Source of the DNA: Bacteroidota bacterium
GTDB lineage: Bacteria > Bacteroidota > Bacteroidia > NS11-12g > UBA9320
Direction of reading: 5' to 3'
Length of the DNA: 64,000 nucleotides
NCBI GenBank assembly: GCA_013359235.1
Contig: JABWCE010000002.1
Span: 123,216-187,215, forward strand
Shown here piece by piece: positions 34,519-43,800 of the stretch (within the stretch, counting starts at the first letter, position 1; each line of letters starts with the position of its first letter). A model generated the notes under the pieces. That model was not told the origin of the DNA, did not search any database, and saw only the letters and a list, made by a program, of their open reading frames with translations. The position numbers and the translations under genes were made by a program.

Positions 34519-36609
34519 ATGGACAAAATAATAACCATCAATTTAGGAGGATTTTCAATTAAAATTGACGAAGATGCTTTTGAGGTATTGAAAAAATATA
34601 TCAATGCTCTTGAACGAAAATACTCACAAACAGAAAACGGGAAAGAAATTATAAATGACATTGAAGCGAGAATTGCAGAATTATTGTTAGAAAATCTTAA
34701 CGGAAAAGTTGCTTCTTCCCTTGCTGATGTTGAACTGGTGATTAAAAACATGGGAAACCCTGACGAGTTTGATGAAAATGATGAGAGCAAACAAGCAAAT
34801 CAAAATACTTTTGGTGACAATGGTGTTCCCAAAAGGCTTTACCGCGATGGTGAAAATAAAATGCTTGGAGGAGTATGTTCGGGCATTTCAAAATATTTTG
34901 ATATTGACCCCACAATTGTCCGCATTTTGTGGCTTTGTCTGGTGTTGTTTTTTGGTACAGGTTTTCTTGTGTATCTCATTTTGTGGATTTTGGTACCAGA
35001 AGCCGTTACAACAGCTCAAAAACTTGAAATGACAGGCAAAGCACCAACATTAGATAATATAATAAACAAAGTGAAAACAGAAGCTCAAAATGTAGAAAAA
35101 AATTTTAAATCGCACAATTTTGGGAAAAAAATAAGAGACATTATAAAAAGCATAATGCCGGTATTCATTATGGCTTTTAAGCTTATGGCTATTGCAGCCG
35201 GAATTGCTATTTTGGTTTTTTTTGTAATTTTTATTTTCACTTTATATTCGGGGGTAAGTAGTTTTACTTTTAGCAGCAATGGTTTTTATGCAAAACAAAT
35301 TCCCAATTTTTTTGATTCAGAAGCGGATTTTATCTCTTTCAAAGTTCTTTTTGGGATGTTTATCGGCATCCCCTTATTCAATATTATTACCAGATTATTC
35401 AAGTTTGCTTCAAATTCAAATATTAATTACAGACCAGTAAGACGTGTATTAAATATAATTTGGGGCTTCACAATTCCGTTATTGCTTTATTTTGGATTTG
35501 TTGCAGTATGCAATTTTAAAGTGCTTGAAACTAATACTTATAACTCTGCCAATGCTATAAAATCAAATCTGCTTATAAAAACAGCATTTGCCGATAGAGA
35601 TTTATTTGAAAACTCTAACATTAAAATCATCAAATCAAGCGATAGTTTATTGCATATTACTATAAACGAAACTGCTTCAGCCGAAAATAGTGATAAAGCA
35701 ATTGAAAACGCCCAAAAAATAGGTGCCACATTTCAGTTAGACAGCAATATCCTAATTTTAAAAGTTTCTGATTATTATAAAAAATCAAAAATTTATAGAA
35801 GACAAAAAGCTGAATTTATTATAGAAATACCCGAAAATGTTAAATTTTCACTACATCCTGATTTTCAAAAAAAATCTGTTTTAATAAAAACAATCAATAT
35901 GGTTTATTTGATGAATAAATCAAACTTTACAAGTAATGAATTATTGTTTAAGGGTGATGATTTGCTTTGCCCATCATGCAATGATTCTCTTTTGTTTTCG
36001 GGCAACAACAACATAAAAAATACTAACAAAATAAATGTAGAAGGTTGGATGGACGTAGAAATTGTTAAAGGTAATTTTTTTAATCTTCAAAAAATTGGAG
36101 ATGATGAGGTAGTAAAAAATATTGAGACAGAATTTGAAAATGATGAATTGACAATAAGTATGAAAGAAAAAATCTTAAATTTTAAATCAAAGCCCAAAAT
36201 TATTATCACAATGCCCGAGCTTGAGCAACTATCGCTTTCTGGAGCAATAGATTGTAACATAGATAATTTTACAGGCAAATCAATTGATTTAAAACTTAGT
36301 GGTGCTACATCGGCTGATGTTAATTTAAACTATTTTGATGCAAATATTGAGCTTAGTGGAGTGTGTAAACTCAATGTTTCGGGAAATATAGAAAATGTTA
36401 AGTACGATTGTGAAGGAGCAAGCAGTTTAAACTCAAAAAAGCTCATATCCCAAAATTCTGTAATTGATATTTCGGGTGCGTCGCAGATAATAATTGGCAA
36501 AACCAACTCTATAACCGGTAAAGCAAGCGGCACAAGCAAAATCAAATACACCGGAAAACCATTTTACGATGTTAAATCATCAGGAATGAGCACAGTAGAA
36601 CATTATTAA
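34519..36609 (+). CDS. PspC-domain membrane protein with C-terminal GIN (DUF2807) domain
   Basis: 696-residue membrane protein. The first 90 residues are a cytoplasmic helical domain (KIDEDAFEVLKKYINALERK, and IEARIAELLLENL). A PspC domain follows at about 95-165 (KRLYRDGENKMLGGVCSGIS, FDIDPTIVRILWLC, VYLILWILVPEA), then three more membrane helices (about 212-245, 270-290 and 315-335). A long outer region (about 340-500) precedes a right-handed beta-helix-like DUF2807/GIN domain (about 510-696) with repeated LSGA/SGAS turns (LSLSGAIDCNIDNFTGKSID, LKLSGATSADVNL, DISGASQIIIG). PspC proteins respond to envelope stress. The GIN domain is a common Bacteroidota surface-exposed or periplasmic domain of unknown ligand. 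It lies 3 bases after padR. Confidence 0.92.
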   Translation: MDKIITINLGGFSIKIDEDAFEVLKKYINALERKYSQTENGKEIINDIEARIAELLLENLNGKVASSLADVELVIKNMGNPDEFDENDESKQANQNTFGDNGVPKRLYRDGENKMLGGVCSGISKYFDIDPTIVRILWLCLVLFFGTGFLVYLILWILVPEAVTTAQKLEMTGKAPTLDNIINKVKTEAQNVEKNFKSHNFGKKIRDIIKSIMPVFIMAFKLMAIAAGIAILVFFVIFIFTLYSGVSSFTFSSNGFYAKQIPNFFDSEADFISFKVLFGMFIGIPLFNIITRLFKFASNSNINYRPVRRVLNIIWGFTIPLLLYFGFVAVCNFKVLETNTYNSANAIKSNLLIKTAFADRDLFENSNIKIIKSSDSLLHITINETASAENSDKAIENAQKIGATFQLDSNILILKVSDYYKKSKIYRRQKAEFIIEIPENVKFSLHPDFQKKSVLIKTINMVYLMNKSNFTSNELLFKGDDLLCPSCNDSLLFSGNNNIKNTNKINVEGWMDVEIVKGNFFNLQKIGDDEVVKNIETEFENDELTISMKEKILNFKSKPKIIITMPELEQLSLSGAIDCNIDNFTGKSIDLKLSGATSADVNLNYFDANIELSGVCKLNVSGNIENVKYDCEGASSLNSKKLISQNSVIDISGASQIIIGKTNSITGKASGTSKIKYTGKPFYDVKSSGMSTVEHY

Positions 36610-36610
36610 G

Positions 36611-36638
36611 AAAAATAGAAGAATTTCGTTCTATTTTT
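36611..36638 (+). terminator. terminator-like hairpin after the pspC-type gene
   Basis: AAAAATAGAA (36611-36620) pairs perfectly with TTCTATTTTT (36629-36638) over an 8-base loop, directly after the stop at 36609 and 5 bases before ATG 36644. The stem is A/U-rich and the T-run is part of the stem, so termination may be only partial. Confidence 0.5.
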
Positions 36639-36643
36639 GTGAT

Positions 36644-37546
36644 ATGTCAATATATCCGTCTTTTTTGCAAAAAGGAGATAAAATTGCCCTAATTGCTCCT
36701 GCTCGCAAAATAACATTTAACGAAATATTACCTTTTATTAAACTTGCCGAAAAAAGAGGATTTGAAGTAGTATATACCGACAAATTATTTGAAAGCAATT
36801 TTCAATTTGCCGGTGATGACGATACACGAGCTGATGATTTTCAATATTGGCTCAATGATAATAAAATTAAAGCTTTAATTGCTGTCAGGGGAGGTTACGG
36901 AACTGCGAGAATTATAGATAAAATTGATTTTTCAAATTTTGTTAAATATCCCAAATGGTTAATTGGATTTAGCGATTTTACTGTGGTTCACAGCCATGTA
37001 AATACAAATTTTGATATTGCCACACTACATGCCACTATGCCTATTGCATTAAATAAATTAAACTCTAAGGTTATTAATTCTTTTAATAAACTATTTGATT
37101 TTATTGAAGGAAATTTAGTTCAATATAAATTACCAAAACATAAACTGAATAAAACTGGCAATTGCAAAGGGAAACTCTGCGGGGGTAATCTTTCGGTAAT
37201 GATTTCAATTATGGGTTCTGTTTCTGAAACTTCAACTGATGAAAAAATATTATTTATTGAAGACCTTGACGAATACCTTTATCATATTGATAGAATGATG
37301 CAATGCCTTAAACGAGCCGGAAAATTTGACAAAATTAAAGGGATGCTGGTAGGCGGTATGAATAAAATGCACAACAACAAAGTAAAATTTGGTTTAAATG
37401 CTTATCAAATTGTAAAAACTTATGCCCAAGAACTTGATATCCCTGTGTATTTTGGTATTAATGCCGGTCATATTTCTGCAAATTATCCTCTAATTATGGG
37501 TGCAGAAATACAAATTGTAAATAATTGCCTTAAATTTGGCAACTGA
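36644..37546 (+). CDS. ldcA: LD-carboxypeptidase (peptidase family S66)
   Basis: 300-residue cytoplasmic enzyme that removes the terminal D-Ala from tetrapeptide muropeptides (L,D bond) during murein recycling. The Ser-Glu-His triad is visible: nucleophile S110 in WLIGFSDFTVVH, E206 in FIEDLDEYLYHIDRMM and H276 in GINAGHISANYPLIMGAE. Further family features are KIALIAPARKITF near the N-terminus and the AVRGGYGTARIID motif. Length is typical. It follows a hairpin after the pspC-type gene; the next gene, GtrA-like, begins 12 bases after its stop with a TTG start. Confidence 0.95.
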   Translation: MSIYPSFLQKGDKIALIAPARKITFNEILPFIKLAEKRGFEVVYTDKLFESNFQFAGDDDTRADDFQYWLNDNKIKALIAVRGGYGTARIIDKIDFSNFVKYPKWLIGFSDFTVVHSHVNTNFDIATLHATMPIALNKLNSKVINSFNKLFDFIEGNLVQYKLPKHKLNKTGNCKGKLCGGNLSVMISIMGSVSETSTDEKILFIEDLDEYLYHIDRMMQCLKRAGKFDKIKGMLVGGMNKMHNNKVKFGLNAYQIVKTYAQELDIPVYFGINAGHISANYPLIMGAEIQIVNNCLKFGN

Positions 37547-37557
37547 AAATCTGAAAT

Positions 37558-38040
37558 TTGAAAAAAGCAATTAAACAATTTTCAATTTTTTTTATAATTG
37601 GCTGCTCGGCTGTAGCTATTGATTTCTATATTTACAATGTCATTCTGGATTTGTTGTGTCATGGTTGTGCTGATGAAATTACTTTTAATAAAATATTTTT
37701 AGGTTTTACAAGTGCTGATATTGCAAAAGCAACAGGATTTATGTGCGGTTCTTTTTATACTTATTACATGAATAAACGTTTTACGTGGAAACAGCGAGAC
37801 CGCAATAACCGAAGGCTTGCAAGATTTTTTACCTTATATGCAATTTCATTTGTGGTAAATATTCTGGGTAATAAATTCGCATTACAATGGTCACAAATTT
37901 TATCTTTTATAAAAGTTAAGGATATAGCATTTTTGTTTGCTACCGGATTGAGCGTATCAATAAATTTTACAGGTCAAAAACTTTGGGTTTTCAATAGCAA
38001 TGTTTCAATTTTGCGAAAAATTAAAAAATCAATTTTTTAG
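37558..38040 (+). CDS. GtrA-family membrane protein
   Basis: 160-residue protein with four membrane segments (IKQFSIFFIIGCSAVAIDFY, the IAKATGFMCGSFYTYYMNKR region, RFFTLYAISFVVNILGNKF, VKDIAFLFATGLSVSINF). This matches the GtrA family, including the N-terminal FxxxGxxxxxID and the YxxNKxFTW signature (YYMNKRFTWKQRDR). GtrA proteins are thought to flip undecaprenyl-linked sugars for surface polysaccharide or O-antigen modification. No glycosyltransferase lies beside it here, so the substrate is open. It begins with TTG, 12 bases after ldcA. A short C-terminal basic tail precedes the stop. Confidence 0.88.
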   Translation: MKKAIKQFSIFFIIGCSAVAIDFYIYNVILDLLCHGCADEITFNKIFLGFTSADIAKATGFMCGSFYTYYMNKRFTWKQRDRNNRRLARFFTLYAISFVVNILGNKFALQWSQILSFIKVKDIAFLFATGLSVSINFTGQKLWVFNSNVSILRKIKKSIF

Positions 38041-38060
38041 TATATTTAGATTTTATTTGA

Positions 38061-38552
38061 TTGAAAACACAAACACTTGTTTTGGTAACAGGAAGTAATG
38101 TTGGAAATAGAGCAACATATCTTGCAAAAGCACTTTCTAATCTTGAAAAAGAATTTGGTAAAGCAATAGCTGTGTCAAATACATACATTACACAAGCTTG
38201 GGGCATTACAGAACAAAATGATTTTTTGAATCAGGCACTTGCTTTTAATACGGATATTTTACCCGAGAAAATATTAAAAATTGTAAAAGAAATTGAAAAA
38301 AATATAGGACGTAAGCCTCGAAACATTTGGACAGACCGAGAAATTGATATAGACATAATTTTTTATGGTTCAATCATTCACAAAAGCAAAGATTTGTTTA
38401 TACCTCATCCTTTATTGCATTTGCGAAAATTTGTTTTGATACCACTTTCAGAAATAGTACCTGCATTTGTACATCCCGTATTTAATAAAACTGTAAAACA
38501 ACTTCTTAAAAACTGTGAAGACAATTTAAAAGTTGAAATTTCAAACCAATGA
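38061..38552 (+). CDS. folK: 2-amino-4-hydroxy-6-hydroxymethyldihydropteridine diphosphokinase
   Basis: Transfers pyrophosphate from ATP to 6-hydroxymethyl-7,8-dihydropterin in folate synthesis. 163 residues, typical length. Seen: LVTGSNVGNRATYLAKALSN at the N-terminus, VSNTYITQAWGITEQNDFLN, IGRKPRNIWTDREIDIDIIF (the R..R.iDiDii signature with catalytic Asp residues) and PHPLLHLRKFVLIPLSEI. It starts with TTG 20 bases after the GtrA gene and overlaps the WbqC gene by four bases, so the two are translationally coupled. The minus-strand frame over its 5' half is a shadow. Confidence 0.95.
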   Translation: MKTQTLVLVTGSNVGNRATYLAKALSNLEKEFGKAIAVSNTYITQAWGITEQNDFLNQALAFNTDILPEKILKIVKEIEKNIGRKPRNIWTDREIDIDIIFYGSIIHKSKDLFIPHPLLHLRKFVLIPLSEIVPAFVHPVFNKTVKQLLKNCEDNLKVEISNQ

Positions 38553-39115
38553 AAAATCCTTTCCCTTTGTTCTGTCTGCCTCCTGTTTCTTATTTTGCGT
38601 ATCTTTTAAAACAAGAAAAAGTTGAAATTTCAATAGGTGAAATTTATCTAAAGCAAACTTTAAGGAATCGTTTTTACATAATGGGTCCAAATAATGTGAT
38701 GAGGCTAAGTATTCCTGTAATAAACAAACATCAACAATGCAGAATAAGCGAAATAAAAATTGATTATTCTGAAAATTTTATACTAAAACATTGGCGTAGT
38801 ATTGAAGCATCATATCGCAATTCGCCATATTTTGAGCATTATTTTGATGATTTTTACAAGTTATTTATGGCTAAACATATACTTCTTGCCGAGTTTAACA
38901 TTGAGGCTTTAAAAATTGTTTTAAATATTCTTAAAAGCGAAATTTCAGTTAGTTTAAATACACATAATATTCATAGAACCGAAGAAATTCCCCAACAATA
39001 TTCTTTTAAGAAATACAATCAGGTTTTTGCTGACAGACACGGTTTTATTAAAGATTTAAGCATAATTGATGTGATTTTTAATAATGGTCCTTATTCTTGC
39101 GAGATTTTAATTTAA
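38549..39115 (+). CDS. WbqC-family protein
   Basis: 188-residue cytoplasmic protein of the WbqC-like family. Seen: an N-terminal LFCLPPVSYFAYLLKQEKVE, the typical KQTLRNRFYIMGPNNVMRLS, KHQQCRISEIKIDYSENFIL (segment where substrates may bind), HWRSIEASYRNSPYFEHYFD and a helical C-terminus. The family is found with glycan and carbohydrate biosynthesis loci in some bacteria and its reaction is unknown. In Bacteroidota it is a frequent, often housekeeping-associated gene. Here it overlaps folK by 4 bases. The end is followed by an unremarkable 106-base spacer with a weak hairpin, then the convergent rlmD. Confidence 0.87.
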   Translation: MKNPFPLFCLPPVSYFAYLLKQEKVEISIGEIYLKQTLRNRFYIMGPNNVMRLSIPVINKHQQCRISEIKIDYSENFILKHWRSIEASYRNSPYFEHYFDDFYKLFMAKHILLAEFNIEALKIVLNILKSEISVSLNTHNIHRTEEIPQQYSFKKYNQVFADRHGFIKDLSIIDVIFNNGPYSCEILI

Positions 39116-39184
39116 TAAAACTGTCATTTGTTTTTTGAATATGTTCCGTTAAGTGCATACAACTTACGATAATATTTACTTTTC

Positions 39185-39204
39185 GGCTTGAGCCCTCGCA
39201 AGCC
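39185..39204. other. weak hairpin between convergent genes
   Basis: GGCTTG (39185-39190) pairs with CAAGCC (39199-39204) over an 8-base loop in the spacer between the WbqC and rlmD stop codons. It has no T-run on either side; it may be a weak bidirectional terminator or nothing. Confidence 0.3.
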
Positions 39205-39221
39205 AAAAGAAGACTAAAGAA

Positions 39222-40625
39222 TTATTTTTTTATTAGTAAAGTAACATTTTCTACATGGTGAGTATGTGGAAACATATCAACCGGGCAAGTTTTCATAACT
39301 TCATATTTTTCTGAAAGCATAGATATATCACGGGCTTGAGTTGATGGATTGCAACTAATATAAACAATTTTTGTTGCTTCTGCTTTTAAAATTTGAGAAA
39401 CAACATCAGGGTGCATACCGGCTCTTGGAGGGTCTGTAATTATTATGTCAGGTTTACCTGTTTTTAATAAAAAATCATTAGAAAAGACAAAGCGCATATC
39501 GCCAGTGAAAAAATCTACATTCGAAATTTTGTTTTCCGAGGCGTTTTCGTTAGCATCTTCTATAGCCTGTGGCACACTTTCAATACCGTAAACACGAGAA
39601 CAATTTCTGGCTATGAAGAGTGATATACTTCCGGTTCCACAATAAAGATCGTAAACAATTTCATTTCCATTCAAATCAGCATATTCGCGTATTTTCTGAT
39701 ATAGTTTTAATGTTTGTTCGCTGTTTGTTTGAAAAAATGATTTGGGTCTAATACGGTAAATTATTTCATCAAGTTTTTCTTCAATATAACCTTTGCCTTT
39801 ATAAACAACGAGATTGGTATCGTAAATTGTGTCATTGGTTTTTGTATTTACTCCATAAATTATGGTACTAATTTCGGGGAATTTTTTTTCGGTTTCTTCG
39901 AGCAATTTCAAAGTTTCAGTTTCATTATCTTCGCCTGTAATCAAAACTATCATCCACTGTGCTAATGTGGAATTGCGAATAATAATATTTCTCAAAAATC
40001 CCTTGTTCTCTTTAATATCGTAAAAACTCAAATTTTTTTCAATTCCATAATTTTTTATAAATAATCTAATTTTGTTTGCAAAATCATCCTGAAGATAGCA
40101 TTTATCAATATCAAGAACTTTGTCAAACCTGCCAGAAATATGAAAACCCGCAGCTTTTTGTTGTACAGTTTCGTTATTTAATTCACTATTGAGCAACCAT
40201 CTTCGGTTGCTAAAAGTGTATTCGGTTTTATTACGATAATATTTATTGTTTTGGGCACCTATTATTGGTTGCCATTCTTTGCAAACAATCTTCCCCAATC
40301 GAGTAAAAGAATCATAAACAAGTTGGTTTTTACAATAAAGTTGTGCTTGATAATTCAATTGTTGCCATTTGCACCCTCCACAAACTCCAAAATGGCTGCA
40401 AAATGGTTCAGTACGATTAGGTCCGGGTATTACTACTGATATTATTTCGGCAAAAAATACTTTGTTTTTTTTTGAAATTAGCCTTATGTTTAGTACATCG
40501 CCAGGTGTTGAATATTTTACAAAAATTGTTTTTTCATCAGTTTTTACAACACAATAACCTTCGAAGCCTGCACCTTCGGCAGTTACATTTTCATATACCT
40601 TTCCAAATAATTTTCCTATTGACAA
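39222..40625 (-). CDS. rlmD: 23S rRNA (uracil-5-)-methyltransferase RlmD-type
   Basis: 467-residue SAM-dependent RNA methyltransferase. N-terminal TRAM domain (about 1-65). The 4Fe-4S ligands are C76, C82 and C85 (CSHFGVCGGCKWQQLNYQ) plus a later Cys in VLDIDKCYLQ. SAM-binding motifs YDLYCGTGSISLFIARNC and IITDPPRAGMHPDVV are present, and the nucleophilic Cys lies in VYISCNPSTQARDI. This is the RumA/RlmD architecture (m5U1939 of 23S rRNA); Bacteroidota often carry more than one such paralogue, so the target position is likely but not certain. It is divergent from the giant surface-protein gene, with a 227-base region between the start codons. Confidence 0.9.
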   Translation of the reverse strand: MSIGKLFGKVYENVTAEGAGFEGYCVVKTDEKTIFVKYSTPGDVLNIRLISKKNKVFFAEIISVVIPGPNRTEPFCSHFGVCGGCKWQQLNYQAQLYCKNQLVYDSFTRLGKIVCKEWQPIIGAQNNKYYRNKTEYTFSNRRWLLNSELNNETVQQKAAGFHISGRFDKVLDIDKCYLQDDFANKIRLFIKNYGIEKNLSFYDIKENKGFLRNIIIRNSTLAQWMIVLITGEDNETETLKLLEETEKKFPEISTIIYGVNTKTNDTIYDTNLVVYKGKGYIEEKLDEIIYRIRPKSFFQTNSEQTLKLYQKIREYADLNGNEIVYDLYCGTGSISLFIARNCSRVYGIESVPQAIEDANENASENKISNVDFFTGDMRFVFSNDFLLKTGKPDIIITDPPRAGMHPDVVSQILKAEATKIVYISCNPSTQARDISMLSEKYEVMKTCPVDMFPHTHHVENVTLLIKK

Positions 40626-40832
40626 TTATATATTTTATTAGGAATGCAAAAATGGGTATTATTCGAAAAAAAGAAAAATAAAAGCCTAAGTAAGAAAGTA
40701 AATACACTACTAATTGATGTTTTTTCATTAGTGTTTCAAAAAATTAAAAGATAAATATGTATCTAAAACAAAACAAATGTTAATTTTTTGCTTGCAAGGA
40801 AAAAAAATTATGCTATTTTTGAAACCTTTACC

Positions 40833-40840
40833 TATATTTG
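40833..40840 (+). promoter_or_regulatory. predicted -7 element of the giant surface-protein gene
   Basis: TATATTTG matches TAnnTTTG exactly, 12 bases before ATG 40853, so the transcript would have a leader of only about 6 bases. No TTG was found at the -33 position. The in-frame TTG at 40838 lies inside this element, which argues against it as the start. Confidence 0.4.
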
Positions 40841-40852
40841 ACAATAAGAAAT

Positions 40853-43800
40853 ATGAGATTTCTGGGTATTATACTATTTACAATTTGTTTTTCGGTGGCT
40901 GTATATTCACAACCGAAAAATGATAGTTGCTCAAAATCTCAACTTATTCCAATATCATCTTCAGGTTATGCAACTGGAGTATTTACTACTGATACATTCA
41001 ATATTTCTGGGGCAAAAGTAGAGAGTTCTGAGTTTTTTCATTCAGACCTTGTAAGTGTTGGAAACAATAAAAAATCTATATGGTTTAAATTTTATTTACC
41101 GGTAAAACGAGCCGTAAAAATTGAATTAAAACAACCAAATACAAAAATAAGTACAAAAGATGCCGGTTTTGTTACATATAAAGCTAATTCGTGTTTTCCG
41201 GGTTTAACAGAAGCTACTTCTGCTTACATTACCCCATTGAACCAATTTGGCAGTTCGTTTCATCCTTGTATGGAAGCGGGTTGGTACATGATACAAGTAG
41301 GTTCAAAAACAGCGGCTAACGGACCTGTTTTTATTGAACTTACAATTTCATATCCCGTACAATACAGTATAAACAGTTCATTTTTTGACCTTACAGATTC
41401 TGCATACAATTTTGGAACTTTAGCTATTGGAAGAAATGAAAAAAAGATTGAGTATGAAACGGGTTGTCAAACATTGCAAGATTCGTCAGAATATTATCCA
41501 AAAATAGGTAAAGATTATAAAGATTTTTCGCAAACAGCATGGCATATTTTTAAAACTGCAACGAGAATAGATTATCTTGAATTGCTTATGGCAGAAGCTT
41601 TTGCAAGTCCAATGATTTACTTTCCGACAGGAACTAAAATTTATGCCAATCTGTACGAAGGAAATGTAAAAACAAACAATTACAAAACTTTGAAAATTGT
41701 TGATTCGTGTATTTTGTTTGATTTTGATAACAGGATATCTCCCAAAGGGTTTGCAGGCAAAAGCTACTCTTGTCTTTTAAAACCAAACACATTTTATTCA
41801 ATTCAACTCATTTTTAAATCAGATTTTTATAAAAATATCCAGCTTACAATTAGACAAAGAACAGCAGACTCAGCAACTTTGTCTCCCACACCTTTGAAAG
41901 GCGTGTTTAAGTCAAATTCAAATCTTGGTGTTTTGCCAAGTTCGTTTTCTGGTATTGTTACTACGATAAATGACTATATGAGTTGCGAAAGTAGAATGAT
42001 AAATTCAACTTGCGGAACCGCTAATCCTGCTGATGGAGTAATCATAGGTGGAACTAAATACAAACTAGCTTCATGGTCAGTTTTCAAGCTAAATACCCCT
42101 GCAAATTTAAAATTTGAATTTTTTAACACTTCAAATAACCAGTGTTCGGGAAATCTTGCATTCAGGCTATTTAAAGACACTTTAAAATCAAATTGTACAA
42201 GTTTTGATACTTCAAAAATTTATTCAAAAGGTAAATTTGATGGTAAGTTTCTATACTGTGTTCCGCAGGGAGATTATATTTTACAATTATTAGGAATTGA
42301 TACTGCCAGCTTTACTTGTGGTACAGGCGAACATTTAGGTTATAATTTAGGAGTAAATATACGAGTATTCAGTGCAGTAGATTACAGTAAATTTGGTTTA
42401 AGTGATTCATCTCGTATTGATACATTAAATGCTTTTAAGCCCTTGAAAACAGGAGTTTCATACGATAGCAAACTCGATGAATTCGGTTGTGGACACAATG
42501 TTTTGCCTGGAGCAAACAGATGCGATACTTCACACAAAAAAGCAATTTACAGACTTTTTAAAATTGGCGATACTGATGGCGACAACAAGGCAGACAGTGG
42601 GTTATTATCAATATTTAACCTCAAAACAAACCAAGGACCCGAAAAAATTCAATACGTACTGTACAATAAAAATCTTAGAAGTCTTTCAATTTCTCAAAGC
42701 AAATACTTTTACCCTGATACCTTATCAAATCCAGGTCAAATATCAGCTTGTACAAATTACAATGTGGGATATAATGGAGCTTCGAGCCGTTACTATTGTG
42801 TTACCCCTGGCGATTATACACTTGGTTCGTTTGGAGGGGTAAATCATTTAGGAGTAAGAGACCAACCTGTATTTATTTTTACTAAAACAGTTTCAAAATA
42901 CAATAAACCTACAACGCCCGAAAATATGGATACAATAAGGGCTGAGAAAAAATCAAAGATTGATTTTTTTAATTGTTTAAATAATGCTGAAGTGATTGAT
43001 GGTGCATTACCTTGTGGAAATAAAAAAGTAATTTATCGTGAATTTTATCTTGAAAATGCCCAATTGATAGAAATTTCGAATACAGACCCCTCAAGTTTTG
43101 ATAATATTACCTTGTATAAAGGAAGAATTTCTCAAGGCAAAGCCGGTCTTAAAATTATGAAAGATCCCGATGGCAGAAAATGGGAATGTTTTACAAAACA
43201 ACAAACAAACGATTGTTATCCTATTCCAAAGGGTTGGTACACAATTGTAAGTTCTGTTTCGGGACCGGGTTATGATGATAAAATACCATTTGATGATGTG
43301 GCTCATCAAGGTTCAGGTTCAGTAAATGGAAGAAGTCAAATAACAATTAAAATTCTTCAACAAATTACATCCCGATTTAACAGACCATATAAAGCATGGC
43401 CCATTGATGACAGCCTGAACAAGGGAAAACCACTTAGCTGGAAACCAAATTATGGAACAAGTGCTTATCCCAAAAACGGTTATATTTTTAATCTTCGTCA
43501 AGAAAATTTTACTTGTATTCCCGATACTCCATTCAGTTCACACCCTATTTCACCATGCAACAACGACTATAATCATATAGCATATTATGTTTTTAGTTTG
43601 CAATACGAATCTTATCTTAGAATTTCGGGTTTGAATACTGACATTAAAGCTTTAATTTTTGATTTTGATGTGAGAAAAGATTCAACAAAAATGGCTTCAG
43701 TTTCTCCAATTCAAAATTGCAACACATATAGTAGAGTAGAAATTTGTAGAATTAAACCGGGTACTTATACTTTGGTTTTGTTGGGTAGCAAAGGGTTGAC

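Noticed and set aside
40838..40852. TTG start for the 2,953-residue protein
   Set aside because: The TTG is inside a TATATTTG promoter box. ATG 40853 gives a standard signal peptide.
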